Source: an uncultured Lachnospiraceae bacterium
Lineage (GTDB): Bacteria > Bacillota_A > Clostridia > Lachnospirales > Lachnospiraceae
Length of the DNA: 5,163 bases
Reading direction: 5' to 3'
Assembly: GCA_946613735.1 (NCBI GenBank)
Contig: CAMOFS010000132.1
Coordinates: 1 to 5,163 of the forward strand
Positions 1-5,163 of the stretch are shown here, one piece after another. The notes under the pieces are model-generated. The model had not been told where the DNA came from. It saw only the letters and a program-made list of their open reading frames with translations, and made no database searches. The position numbers and the translations under genes were made by a program. Positions within the stretch are counted from its first letter, which is position 1, and each line of letters starts with the position of its first letter.

Positions 1-494
1 GCATGACCATAGATCCCGGCGCAGGGGAGCGTCTCGCCAATGAGATGACGCGTTCAGGTGCGGGGCTTGTGACCTGTGGCTATGAGATCCTGGATGATGG
101 CGAGCCCTGTTATGTCACGCCGGAATTTAACCGCCGGGTGCTGGATAGGGAGGATATGCTCTGCCGCTATTTTTACCAGACCCATTACCAGGGCTATGTG
201 TGGAACAAGATGTTTCGGACCTCTGTGCTGAAGCGCCACCGCATCAAGTTTGACACCGACATCCCTGGCTCCGAGGAGATGCTTTTTCTGATCAGATATA
301 CAAAGGCTATCCATAATGTGGTGATGCTGCCCGATGTTTTATGTCATGTGAAAAGCGTTGGCGAGGCGGATATTGAGCTTGAGATGGAGGCCTACTACCG
401 TATGGAAAAAAAGCTGTGGCGGCACGACGACGCACAATGGCTGTGCCAGCAGAGTATCGAACTTTTGGAGATGGAACTTGATACAGAGATTTGA
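1..494 (+). CDS. Glycosyltransferase family 2, 3' part (GT2-A), truncated by window edge
   Basis: This is the C-terminal part of a GT-A fold glycosyltransferase that would transfer a sugar from a nucleotide donor at the cytoplasmic face of the membrane during glycan assembly. The reading frame is open to the left edge. The first ATG (position 3) is probably internal: aligned by eye with the second GT2 of this window, the residues after it match the stretch just after that protein's DGDD metal-binding motif, so the Rossmann half and the DxD should lie upstream. Visible landmarks are TCGYEI, an eight-residue YQGYVWNK motif identical to the one in GT2-B, and GSEEMLF where GT2-B has YNEDRLF. The E-D of that motif usually carries the catalytic base in this family; here it is E-E. 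The C-terminus is shorter than in GT2-B. The stop lies inside the next gene, implying translational coupling. Donor and acceptor cannot be deduced. The family call is firm. Confidence 0.88.
   Translation, partial: MTIDPGAGERLANEMTRSGAGLVTCGYEILDDGEPCYVTPEFNRRVLDREDMLCRYFYQTHYQGYVWNKMFRTSVLKRHRIKFDTDIPGSEEMLFLIRYTKAIHNVVMLPDVLCHVKSVGEADIELEMEAYYRMEKKLWRHDDAQWLCQQSIELLEMELDTEI
467..470 (+). promoter_or_regulatory. Ribosome binding site (GGAG) selecting a TTG start
   Basis: GGAG lies seven bases before a TTG at 478, inside the end of GT2-A. It is the only Shine-Dalgarno-like sequence well placed for the membrane protein gene and supports the TTG start over the ATG at 358. The ATG would add 40 residues read out of frame across GT2-A with a non-membrane, Arg/Trp/Thr-rich composition. 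Confidence 0.6.
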
Positions 495-2622
495 AAAGGA
501 AGACAGGATTAAAATATGGGTTGGGGTGATCGCTCTTTCCATCGTCATCGCCTATGTAATGTCAGCCGTGATCGACCGTGAGTTTCTGGCTGCGGCATAC
601 CATGTTATTACCGGCCGGGACAGCGGCGTGGACAGCGTGGGCGGTATGTTTTTATCCCGGCTTTCACCGGCCAACTTTACCCGGATCAGGGTGATCCGCA
701 TGGAGGTCATGGCCATCGCATTTTTCGTCTTCATTATGCATCCAGTCTATGGGATCCCCACCCTGTATGAATTTGTATATGACAAGCGCTGGCTTTTGGC
801 CATGATGCTTTTGGCTTTTTTCATCCTAAATGGCTTAAACGGCGACAGTATCTCCTGCTATGATTACTACGTCCAGTCCGGCTCCGGCTCGGAGTTCATA
901 TATCCTATCATAGGAAAAGAGCGGGAGATCCGCTCCGACGAATGGCTGGTGGCCACACCCCAGATCCTTTACGGTATCATGCAAAAGGGTGGCCTTGAGT
1001 TTCCCAGTATATTTGATATCATTACCAATCCCCTTTCCCTATGCTACTGGATCATCTGGCGCATCTTCGGAGGCAGGGCTTATTACAGTGCCTGGTGGTA
1101 TACTCCCATCTTTTTGGGAGGACTTTTGACGGCGGAGTTTTTGCAGATCATTTTGGCAGGTGATGCTTCCGATGAGCGGGGCATCTGTGAGCTTAACGCA
1201 AAGCAAAAGCTATTGGTGTCGGCCTCCGGCTTTATGATCTTTTTATCCTCATTTTATCAGTGGTGGGCCTTTCCCTCATACTTTTTTTATATCCACGGTG
1301 CGGTGGTTTTTCTATGGTACTTTTTCCATACTGAAAAGCTGTGGCAAAAAGTCCTGCTTTTATACGGAACCGGTATTATGGCATTTTTATATCTTAGGCT
1401 TTTGTATCCTGCCTGGCAGGTGCCCTTTGGATATGTGGGACTGCTTATGGCGGCCTGGGTACTATACGAGCACAGACATCATATAAAGTACTTTGATAAA
1501 AAAGAATGGGCTCTGGTTTTTGTGGCTCTGGCGGCTGTTGTAGCAGCGGTGGTATTTTTCGTTACTAAAAACTGGGGATATTTTGTTACCATGTTCAATA
1601 CGGTCTATCCCGGGGATCGGGCAGATGCCGGGGGCATGTCCATACAGAAGCTTTTCCATTATATCCCTGCCCTGGGCTATGCTTTTATAAAGGACTATCC
1701 CGCCAGTGAAGCAGGTGCCATAATAAGCTTTTTCCCCATCCCCACCATAATGATCCTGTATAAATGGTACCGCGACAGAAGGCTTAGATTTTTGGAGGCC
1801 GGGCTTCTTATCATTGCGGCATTTTTGACCCTGTACTGTACCACGGGCCTGCCCATGCCCATAGCCTATGTGACGTTGATTTCCAGGTCCACGGCATGGA
1901 GGGCGGTGGATGTGATCGGCTATATCAATGTGCTGTTTTTCGTGCTATTTTTGAGAGACTATGCATCAGAGGACTTTGCGGAGGTGGCAAGCTCCAGGCA
2001 CCGGGGCAGAGAGGATGCCCGCACCTGGCGCATATACAAGACGGTAATGGTTTTGATCATTACTATTGATATTATAACGGGAATGTTTATCCGGCCCATC
2101 GAATACGGATATGAAGCCATTACCTCAAAGCCGGTTTTTGAAAAGATCCACGACATAGCTTTGGAGGAGACGGACAATCATGTGCTGGCATATAATTCCA
2201 TCATCCTGCCATCCTATACCACAGCCTGTGGCGCGGATACGGTGAATTTTGTAAACACTAAGCCAAACCTGATCCTGTATGGGATGCTGGATCCCAAGGG
2301 AAAATATGAGGATGTCTACAACCGCTATGCTCATGTGAGAATGGTTTTTTCAAAGAGGAAGCATACGCGCTTTGAGCTGGACCAGCAGGATGCCATTACA
2401 GTAAGGCTGGCATACCGGGATGTGATAATGACCGGTGCAAATTATGTGGTGAGCAAAAAGAAGCTTGATGTGGATAACAGTTGGCTTTCGCTTGAAGAAG
2501 CTTATTTTGAAGATGGCATACATATCTACAAGGTAAAGTATACCGATAAGTCTGTTAAAAGGTTTTTCAGGCGTACCGGAGCCGGACTGATGAAGCTTAA
2601 GGAGGAGGGATACGTGAAGTAG
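478..2622 (+). CDS. Large polytopic membrane protein with RSDEW motif and soluble C-terminal domain
   Basis: From the TTG at 478 the product is 714 residues and begins MIQRFEKEDRIKIW, leading straight into a first membrane segment (about 14-32). I count about 12-14 hydrophobic segments, including roughly 76-95, 105-119, 208-227, 267-284, 290-309, 316-330, 344-363, 411-429, 439-454, 478-493 and 521-537. A soluble domain follows (about 540-714). Between segments 3 and 4 is a polar loop with NGDSISCYDYY and IRSDEW (151-156). This resembles, from memory, a family of uncharacterised membrane proteins (possibly the DUF7657 type) found in clostridial glycan loci. The shape (acidic first loop, many helices, C-terminal soluble domain) recalls GT-C enzymes that use polyprenyl-phosphate sugars, but I see no diagnostic GT-C motif, so the catalytic role is inference. 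Its position between two GT2 genes supports a glycan job. An upstream ATG at 358 would give 754 residues but is unlikely. Confidence 0.8.
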   Translation: MIQRFEKEDRIKIWVGVIALSIVIAYVMSAVIDREFLAAAYHVITGRDSGVDSVGGMFLSRLSPANFTRIRVIRMEVMAIAFFVFIMHPVYGIPTLYEFVYDKRWLLAMMLLAFFILNGLNGDSISCYDYYVQSGSGSEFIYPIIGKEREIRSDEWLVATPQILYGIMQKGGLEFPSIFDIITNPLSLCYWIIWRIFGGRAYYSAWWYTPIFLGGLLTAEFLQIILAGDASDERGICELNAKQKLLVSASGFMIFLSSFYQWWAFPSYFFYIHGAVVFLWYFFHTEKLWQKVLLLYGTGIMAFLYLRLLYPAWQVPFGYVGLLMAAWVLYEHRHHIKYFDKKEWALVFVALAAVVAAVVFFVTKNWGYFVTMFNTVYPGDRADAGGMSIQKLFHYIPALGYAFIKDYPASEAGAIISFFPIPTIMILYKWYRDRRLRFLEAGLLIIAAFLTLYCTTGLPMPIAYVTLISRSTAWRAVDVIGYINVLFFVLFLRDYASEDFAEVASSRHRGREDARTWRIYKTVMVLIITIDIITGMFIRPIEYGYEAITSKPVFEKIHDIALEETDNHVLAYNSIILPSYTTACGADTVNFVNTKPNLILYGMLDPKGKYEDVYNRYAHVRMVFSKRKHTRFELDQQDAITVRLAYRDVIMTGANYVVSKKKLDVDNSWLSLEEAYFEDGIHIYKVKYTDKSVKRFFRRTGAGLMKLKEEGYVK
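2599..2619 (+). promoter_or_regulatory. Strong ribosome binding site feeding a two-codon frame (GTG-AAG-TAG) before GT2-B
   Basis: AAGGAGGAGGG (2599-2609) is the best Shine-Dalgarno sequence in the operon, yet it ends 16 bases before the GT2-B ATG at 2626, which is too far for ideal use. It is ideally spaced (8 bases from GGAGG) for a GTG at 2614, but that frame reads GTG-AAG and then meets the TAG at 2620. The TAG is followed by GCC and the GT2-B ATG in the same frame. Ribosomes may terminate at TAG and restart at the nearby ATG. Confidence 0.5.
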
Positions 2623-2625
2623 GCC

Positions 2626-3609
2626 ATGGATAAAAAACTTGTTTCGGTGATCATACCGGTGAAGGAAGAAAATGAATATCTGAAGCAGGTGCTTTTTGAC
2701 CTAAAGCATCAGAGTTATCCCAGGGTGGAGGTGTTGGTGGAGACCGGGGGCGGCAGTGCCTCCGCTGCCAGGAACATCGGACTTTCAAAGGCAACAGGAG
2801 AGTACGTGATCTTTGCGGATGGGGATGACCGGATCGAAGCGGATTATGTGTCGTCCCTTGTGGACGCCTTGGAGAGCGCCCCGGATATCATCATGGCCGG
2901 CTGCGGTTATGACATAGTCGATCCCGGTACCGGGGGCGTGGAAAAGACTGCTTCCTGTGAACCGAAGATTTTCCTGCGCGATGATATGCTGTCGCGACTT
3001 TTTGACACGAAGATCTATCAGGGTTATGTCTGGAATAAGATATTTAAAAGGGAGCTCATAGACCGGTATGACCTGGGTTTTTCCGAGGACATCAGATACA
3101 ATGAAGACCGTCTTTTCATCTTTAACTATCTTTTGATGAACAAGGGCCGGGTGGCATACTCTAATGAGGCGGCCTATCACTATCAGCTTCGGGCCGATTC
3201 CGTGATGGGTGCGATCAGAAATCAGGATATGGTGACGGACGCCATGACTACGGAGTTTTTAGCATTTTCCATGATGCGGGTGCAGCTGGAGATGGCGCTT
3301 TTGCCCGGGCTGTCCGGCGACAGGCAGCTCATAGATCCTGTCCGTGCAGGTCAGATATTGTCAGAGCTTAGGCAGGATGAGATCCAAAGTCAGCTTAGGC
3401 TGTTTAAAAAAATGGTGGGGCCTAAGGACATCTTCAGATACCGGAAGAGTCCTATGCGCAAGTTTGCTAAGGAGTGCCCGGTGGGGCTTTACATCCCCCG
3501 TGCTCCCATGGAGGATGTGTTGCTTAAGATCTACAAACGCTACGCCCTCACGGGCTGCACCTACACTTCTCACCCGGAGTACTTCGAGGGTGTGGGGTAT
3601 CTGGGATAG
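2626..3609 (+). CDS. Glycosyltransferase family 2 with shortened nucleotide-binding segment (GT2-B)
   Basis: A 327-residue GT-A type glycosyltransferase, predicted to add a sugar from a nucleotide donor onto a growing glycan in the cytoplasm. The first strand VSVIIPV is at residues 6-12, SAARNIGL at 46-53, the metal-binding DGDD at 65-68, YQGYVWNK at 131-138 and the probable catalytic-base motif NEDRLF at 159-164. The C-terminal part (about 190-327) is helical and charged, with no membrane segment. The ATG start fits because family members begin a few residues before VSVIIPV. The usual segment running from VDDGSTD to the loop before SAARN is missing: VEVLVE runs directly into TGGGSAS, roughly 25 residues shorter than typical GT2 enzymes, in frame and without sign of a frameshift. 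It is paralogous to GT2-A, with synonymous differences showing an old duplication. It is probably cotranscribed with the membrane gene. The specific sugar is unknown. Confidence 0.9.
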   Translation: MDKKLVSVIIPVKEENEYLKQVLFDLKHQSYPRVEVLVETGGGSASAARNIGLSKATGEYVIFADGDDRIEADYVSSLVDALESAPDIIMAGCGYDIVDPGTGGVEKTASCEPKIFLRDDMLSRLFDTKIYQGYVWNKIFKRELIDRYDLGFSEDIRYNEDRLFIFNYLLMNKGRVAYSNEAAYHYQLRADSVMGAIRNQDMVTDAMTTEFLAFSMMRVQLEMALLPGLSGDRQLIDPVRAGQILSELRQDEIQSQLRLFKKMVGPKDIFRYRKSPMRKFAKECPVGLYIPRAPMEDVLLKIYKRYALTGCTYTSHPEYFEGVGYLG

Positions 3610-3624
3610 GAGTGGAGGCAGTGG

Positions 3625-3644
3625 TTGATGGTAAAGACCATCAA
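3625..3644 (+). terminator. Perfect 8-bp hairpin after GT2-B, candidate first terminator
   Basis: TTGATGGT (3625-3632) pairs perfectly with ACCATCAA (3637-3644) around an AAAG tetraloop and is followed by ATTTTG. The U-run is short and interrupted, so it may terminate weakly or stabilise the 3' end of the operon transcript. It begins 15 bases after the GT2-B stop. Confidence 0.45.
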
Positions 3645-3676
3645 ATTTTGTAGACGAAAAAATGAGGGGGCAATTT

Positions 3677-3701
3677 AGGGTGGCGAAGAGCCACCCTTTT
3701 T
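3677..3701 (+). terminator. Intrinsic (rho-independent) terminator ending the glycosyltransferase operon
   Basis: AGGGTGGC (3677-3684) pairs with GCCACCCT (3690-3697) around a GAAGA loop, giving a GC-rich 8-bp stem. It is followed directly by TTTT (3698-3701). This is a textbook intrinsic terminator on the + strand. It separates the upstream glycosyltransferase operon from glf, so glf should have its own promoter. Confidence 0.9.
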
Positions 3702-3709
3702 GGTAGAAT
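3701..3709 (+). promoter_or_regulatory. Candidate extended -10 promoter for glf
   Basis: TGGTAGAAT contains an extended -10 element (TG-N) followed by TAGAAT, which matches TATAAT at five of six positions. Its first base is the last T of the terminator tract. A start near 3716 would give a leader of about 37 bases to the glf ATG. A good -35 is not visible: the expected place falls in the terminator stem, which is tolerable for an extended -10 promoter. The call rests on motif and position only. Confidence 0.35.
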
Positions 3710-3752
3710 AAACTTCGTGAGAAAACTCATATATCATACGTAGGAGGAGCTT

Positions 3753-4898
3753 ATGAAATACGATTATCTGATAGTGGGTGCGGGGCTTTTCGGTGCCGTG
3801 TTCGCATATGAGATGAAGCAGAAAGGAAAGAGATGCTGCGTCATCGACAAGCGGGATCACATCGCCGGCAACATCTATACAAAAAAGCAGTCCGATATTG
3901 ACGTGCATGTATACGGTCCCCATATTTTCCACACCAGCAAAAAAGAAGTATGGGATTATGTGAACCGTTTTGCGGAGTTTAATAATTTTATCAACATGCC
4001 CGTGGCAAGCTACAAGGACGAGCTGTATAACCTGCCCTTTAATATGAATACTTTTTCACGGATGTGGAACATTAAGACTCCTAAGGAGGCTCAGGACATT
4101 ATCGCAAGTCAGATCGCAGATCTCAATATCACCGAGCCCCAAAACCTTGAGGAGCAGGCGCTTTCCCTTGTGGGCCGGGACGTGTATGAGAAGCTCATCA
4201 AGGGCTACACAGAAAAGCAGTGGGGCAGAAAGTGCACCGAGCTTCCGGCCTTTATCATAAAGAGACTGCCGCTGAGGTTTACCTATAATAATAACTATTT
4301 CAACGACCGTTACCAGGGCATCCCCATTGGCGGCTATACACAGATAGTGGAGAAGATGCTTTCCGGGATCGACACCTACACAGGTGAGGATTATATGGAC
4401 ATCCGTACCCGGATCACCTCTGAGGGTGAGGGCAATTTCAACACAACGCTGAAAGACGGTACACCCATTTCCTTTGACAAGCTGCTTTTTACCGGCCAGA
4501 TAGATGAGTATTATGACGCAAAGCTGGGACATCTGGAGTATCGTTCGGTTCGCTTTGAGACCGAGGAGCTTGATATGGAAAACTACCAGGGCAGCGCCAT
4601 CGTAAACTACACTGAGGCAGAGGTGCCCTACACCAGGTGCATAGAGCACAAGCATTTTGACTTCGGAACCCAGCCCACCACGGTGATATCCAGGGAGTAT
4701 TCCTCCGAGTGGAAGCCGGGAGTGGAGCCCTATTATCCGGTGAACAATGATAAGAATAATTCCCTCTATGAAGAGTATAAGAAGCTGGCTGATGCCGAGG
4801 AGAACGTGATCTTCGGTGGCAGGCTGGGACATTATAAGTATTACGATATGGATAAGGTAATCGAGGCGGCGCTGGAGTGCGTGGCTCACTCGAAGTAA
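3753..4898 (+). CDS. glf: UDP-galactopyranose mutase
   Basis: A 381-residue flavoenzyme that interconverts UDP-galactopyranose and UDP-galactofuranose in the cytoplasm, supplying the furanose donor for cell-surface glycans. The FAD-binding Rossmann motif GAGLFG (G9, G11, G14) opens the protein, D32 ends the second strand, and HIAGN (36-40) and GPHIFHT (55-61) follow. Active-site residues known from the Klebsiella and E. coli enzymes can be matched by position: W157 in TEKQWGR, R171 in IIKRLPLRF, Y182 in NNNYF, R295 in YTRCIEHKHFD, Y328 in EPYYPV, R357 in GGRLG, and Y363 and D365 in KYYDM. All are present, so the enzyme should be active. Length is normal (about 367-384 in those relatives). AGGAGG at 3742-3747 sits five bases before the ATG. 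The gene stands alone between a terminator and a repeat-filled gap. Its placement suggests that the neighbouring GT2 enzymes use or follow galactofuranose, which is inference. Confidence 0.97.
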   Translation: MKYDYLIVGAGLFGAVFAYEMKQKGKRCCVIDKRDHIAGNIYTKKQSDIDVHVYGPHIFHTSKKEVWDYVNRFAEFNNFINMPVASYKDELYNLPFNMNTFSRMWNIKTPKEAQDIIASQIADLNITEPQNLEEQALSLVGRDVYEKLIKGYTEKQWGRKCTELPAFIIKRLPLRFTYNNNYFNDRYQGIPIGGYTQIVEKMLSGIDTYTGEDYMDIRTRITSEGEGNFNTTLKDGTPISFDKLLFTGQIDEYYDAKLGHLEYRSVRFETEELDMENYQGSAIVNYTEAEVPYTRCIEHKHFDFGTQPTTVISREYSSEWKPGVEPYYPVNNDKNNSLYEEYKKLADAEENVIFGGRLGHYKYYDMDKVIEAALECVAHSK

Positions 4899-4924
4899 GA
4901 TTCTTCGCTGCGCTCAGAATGACA
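4897..4924 (-). repeat. Palindromic intergenic repeat, inverted copy, overlapping the glf stop
   Basis: Read on the minus strand this is the widespread bacterial word TGTCATTCTGAG followed by CGCAGCGAAGAATCTT. It overlaps the last two bases of the glf TAA. On the minus strand it folds as ATTCT-GA-GC, loop GCA, GC-GA-AGAAT, that is a 5-bp stem, a tandem G-A/G-A internal loop, two pairs and a triloop. Repeats of this type are, from memory, dispersed in many unrelated bacterial genomes and often produce spurious peptides such as VILSAAKNL. Confidence 0.8.
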
Positions 4925-4965
4925 ATGTTGTTATATTGAGTGCGGATCCACACTGCCACCGTGAT

Positions 4966-5025
4966 GACGAAGCTGATATTGTCATCCTGAAGGCGAAGCA
5001 GATACTGTCATCCTGAGGGCGAAGC
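4966..5025 (+). repeat. 26-bp tandem direct repeat, about 2.3 units
   Basis: Unit 1 (4966-4991) and unit 2 (4992-5017) match at 22 of 26 positions, and a third partial unit (5018-5025, GGCGAAGC) follows. Each full unit carries CGAAGC, then GATA(T/C)T, then GTCATCCTGA. The tandem runs into the full palindromic repeat at 5006-5037, so it probably arose by duplication of the repeat's left portion. The middle unit lacks the right arm of the palindrome. Confidence 0.75.
4979..5006 (+). promoter_or_regulatory. Weak promoter candidate for the sulfhydrylase gene, inside the tandem repeat
   Basis: TTGTCA (4979-4984, five of six to TTGACA) and GATACT (5001-5006, four of six to TATAAT) are separated by 16 bases, and the predicted start lies near 5013, about 42 bases before the ATG at 5055. 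It is the best pair I find in the gap, but both boxes fall inside repeat units and may match by chance. Readthrough from glf is the alternative. Confidence 0.22.
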
Positions 5026-5037
5026 CCGAAGGATCTT
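5006..5037 (+). repeat. Palindromic intergenic repeat, direct copy, abutting the next ribosome binding site
   Basis: This is the second full copy, opposite in orientation to the one at 4897-4924. It folds as ATCCT (5010-5014), GA, GGGC, triloop GAA, GCCC, GA, AGGAT (5030-5034), then CTTTTA. The flanks TGTC at the left and CTT at the right match the other copy. The hairpin followed by four Ts could also act as a weak terminator for glf. Confidence 0.8.
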
Positions 5038-5054
5038 TTAAGGAGGTAATAAAA

Positions 5055-5163
5055 ATGAGAACAGAAACAAAATGCATACAGGCAGGCTATGAGCCTAAAA
5101 ACGGTGAATCAAGGATGATCCCCATCATCCAGAGTACTACTTTTAAGTATGACACCAGTGAGG
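5055..5163 (+). CDS. metY: O-acetylhomoserine sulfhydrylase, 5' end, truncated by window edge
   Basis: Only the first 36 codons are present. The product begins MRTETKCIQAGYEPKNGE, followed by the IIQSTTFKYDTSE segment typical of the N-terminus of PLP-dependent O-acetylhomoserine aminocarboxypropyltransferases. These enzymes make homocysteine from O-acetylhomoserine and sulfide in the cytoplasm. The PLP lysine and the rest of the fold lie beyond the window. AGGAGG (5041-5046) is eight bases before the ATG, so the start is secure. The gene is unrelated to the glycan genes and lies 156 bases past glf across a repeat-filled gap. A different Cys/Met-metabolism PLP enzyme, such as a cystathionine gamma-synthase relative, is possible but fits the QAGYEP and QSTTFKY words less well. 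Confidence 0.85.
   Translation, partial: MRTETKCIQAGYEPKNGESRMIPIIQSTTFKYDTSE

Noticed and set aside
3..5. ATG at position 3 as the true start of GT2-A
   Set aside because: The encoded protein would lack the whole nucleotide-binding half. Alignment with GT2-B places this ATG right after the DxD region, so the gene begins left of the window.
358..477. 40-residue N-terminal extension of the membrane protein from ATG 358
   Set aside because: It overlaps GT2-A coding sequence in another frame, lacks hydrophobic or conserved character, and a better-supported TTG start exists at 478.
2785..3180. 131-residue minus-strand open frame opposite GT2-B
   Set aside because: It is antisense to conserved GT2 motifs, with no ribosome binding site or domain that I recognise.
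3344..3628. 94-residue + strand frame overlapping the 3' end of GT2-B
   Set aside because: It is out of frame with the real gene, Ser/Arg/Trp-rich, and has no family resemblance. GT2-B itself stays open across this stretch.
3714..3742. Classical sigma-A promoter TTCGTG with TACGTA as -10 before glf
   Set aside because: Both boxes match poorly and the start would fall in or after the ribosome binding site. The extended -10 at 3701 is better placed.
4056..4889. 277-residue minus-strand open frame opposite glf
   Set aside because: It lies wholly antisense to a clear, full-length UDP-galactopyranose mutase and has no recognisable domain. It is a frame shadow of glf codon usage.
4489..4959. 156-residue minus-strand reading frame beginning with a VILSAAKNL peptide
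   Set aside because: The peptide is the well-known spurious translation of the intergenic repeat at 4897-4924, and the rest is antisense to glf with a low-complexity Pro/Arg-rich composition.
4897..5037. CRISPR array or att site in the repeat-filled gap
   Set aside because: The units are two inverted copies plus a directly abutting 26-bp tandem with no unique spacers, and there are no cas or integrase genes nearby.

Overview
The window looks like part of a surface-polysaccharide locus from a low-to-moderate GC Firmicute, most plausibly a clostridial or Lachnospiraceae-type gut bacterium. This is inferred from strong AGGAGG ribosome binding sites, tightly packed co-directional genes, T-tailed hairpin terminators and the protein types. 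No rRNA or other taxonomic marker is present, so the assignment is tentative.

Region 1 (1-3609) is a compact operon on the + strand. It holds the 3' part of a family 2 glycosyltransferase (GT2-A, cut by the left edge), a 714-residue polytopic membrane protein carrying an RSDEW motif and a C-terminal soluble domain, and a second, paralogous GT2 (GT2-B). GT2-A and the membrane gene overlap by 17 bases if the membrane gene starts at a TTG at 478, which has a GGAG seven bases upstream. The membrane gene and GT2-B are in the same frame, separated by TAG-GCC. Two hairpins follow GT2-B (3625-3644 and 3677-3701), the second a textbook intrinsic terminator.

Region 2 (3701-4898) is a separate unit encoding UDP-galactopyranose mutase (glf), probably driven by an extended -10 promoter that starts at the last T of the terminator. 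Glf makes UDP-galactofuranose, so the locus probably builds a galactofuranose-containing glycan. The GT2 enzymes would add sugars at the cytoplasmic face, and the membrane protein would act on a lipid-linked intermediate (inference).

Region 3 (4897-5054) is an intergenic gap filled almost end to end by short palindromic repeats. One copy is inverted over the glf stop codon. A 26-bp tandem repeat follows, and a second full copy points the other way and ends three bases before the next ribosome binding site. The two full copies can each fold into a hairpin with the same tandem G-A/G-A internal loop and a compensatory base-pair change. Region 4 (5055-5163) is the 5' end of an O-acetylhomoserine sulfhydrylase gene (methionine/cysteine metabolism), unrelated to the glycan genes.

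I see no defence system, CRISPR array, tRNA, transposase or phage gene. The most interesting features are the REPIN-like intergenic element, the GT2-B enzyme lacking the usual nucleotide-binding DDGS segment, and the unusual two-codon reading frame that precedes GT2-B.
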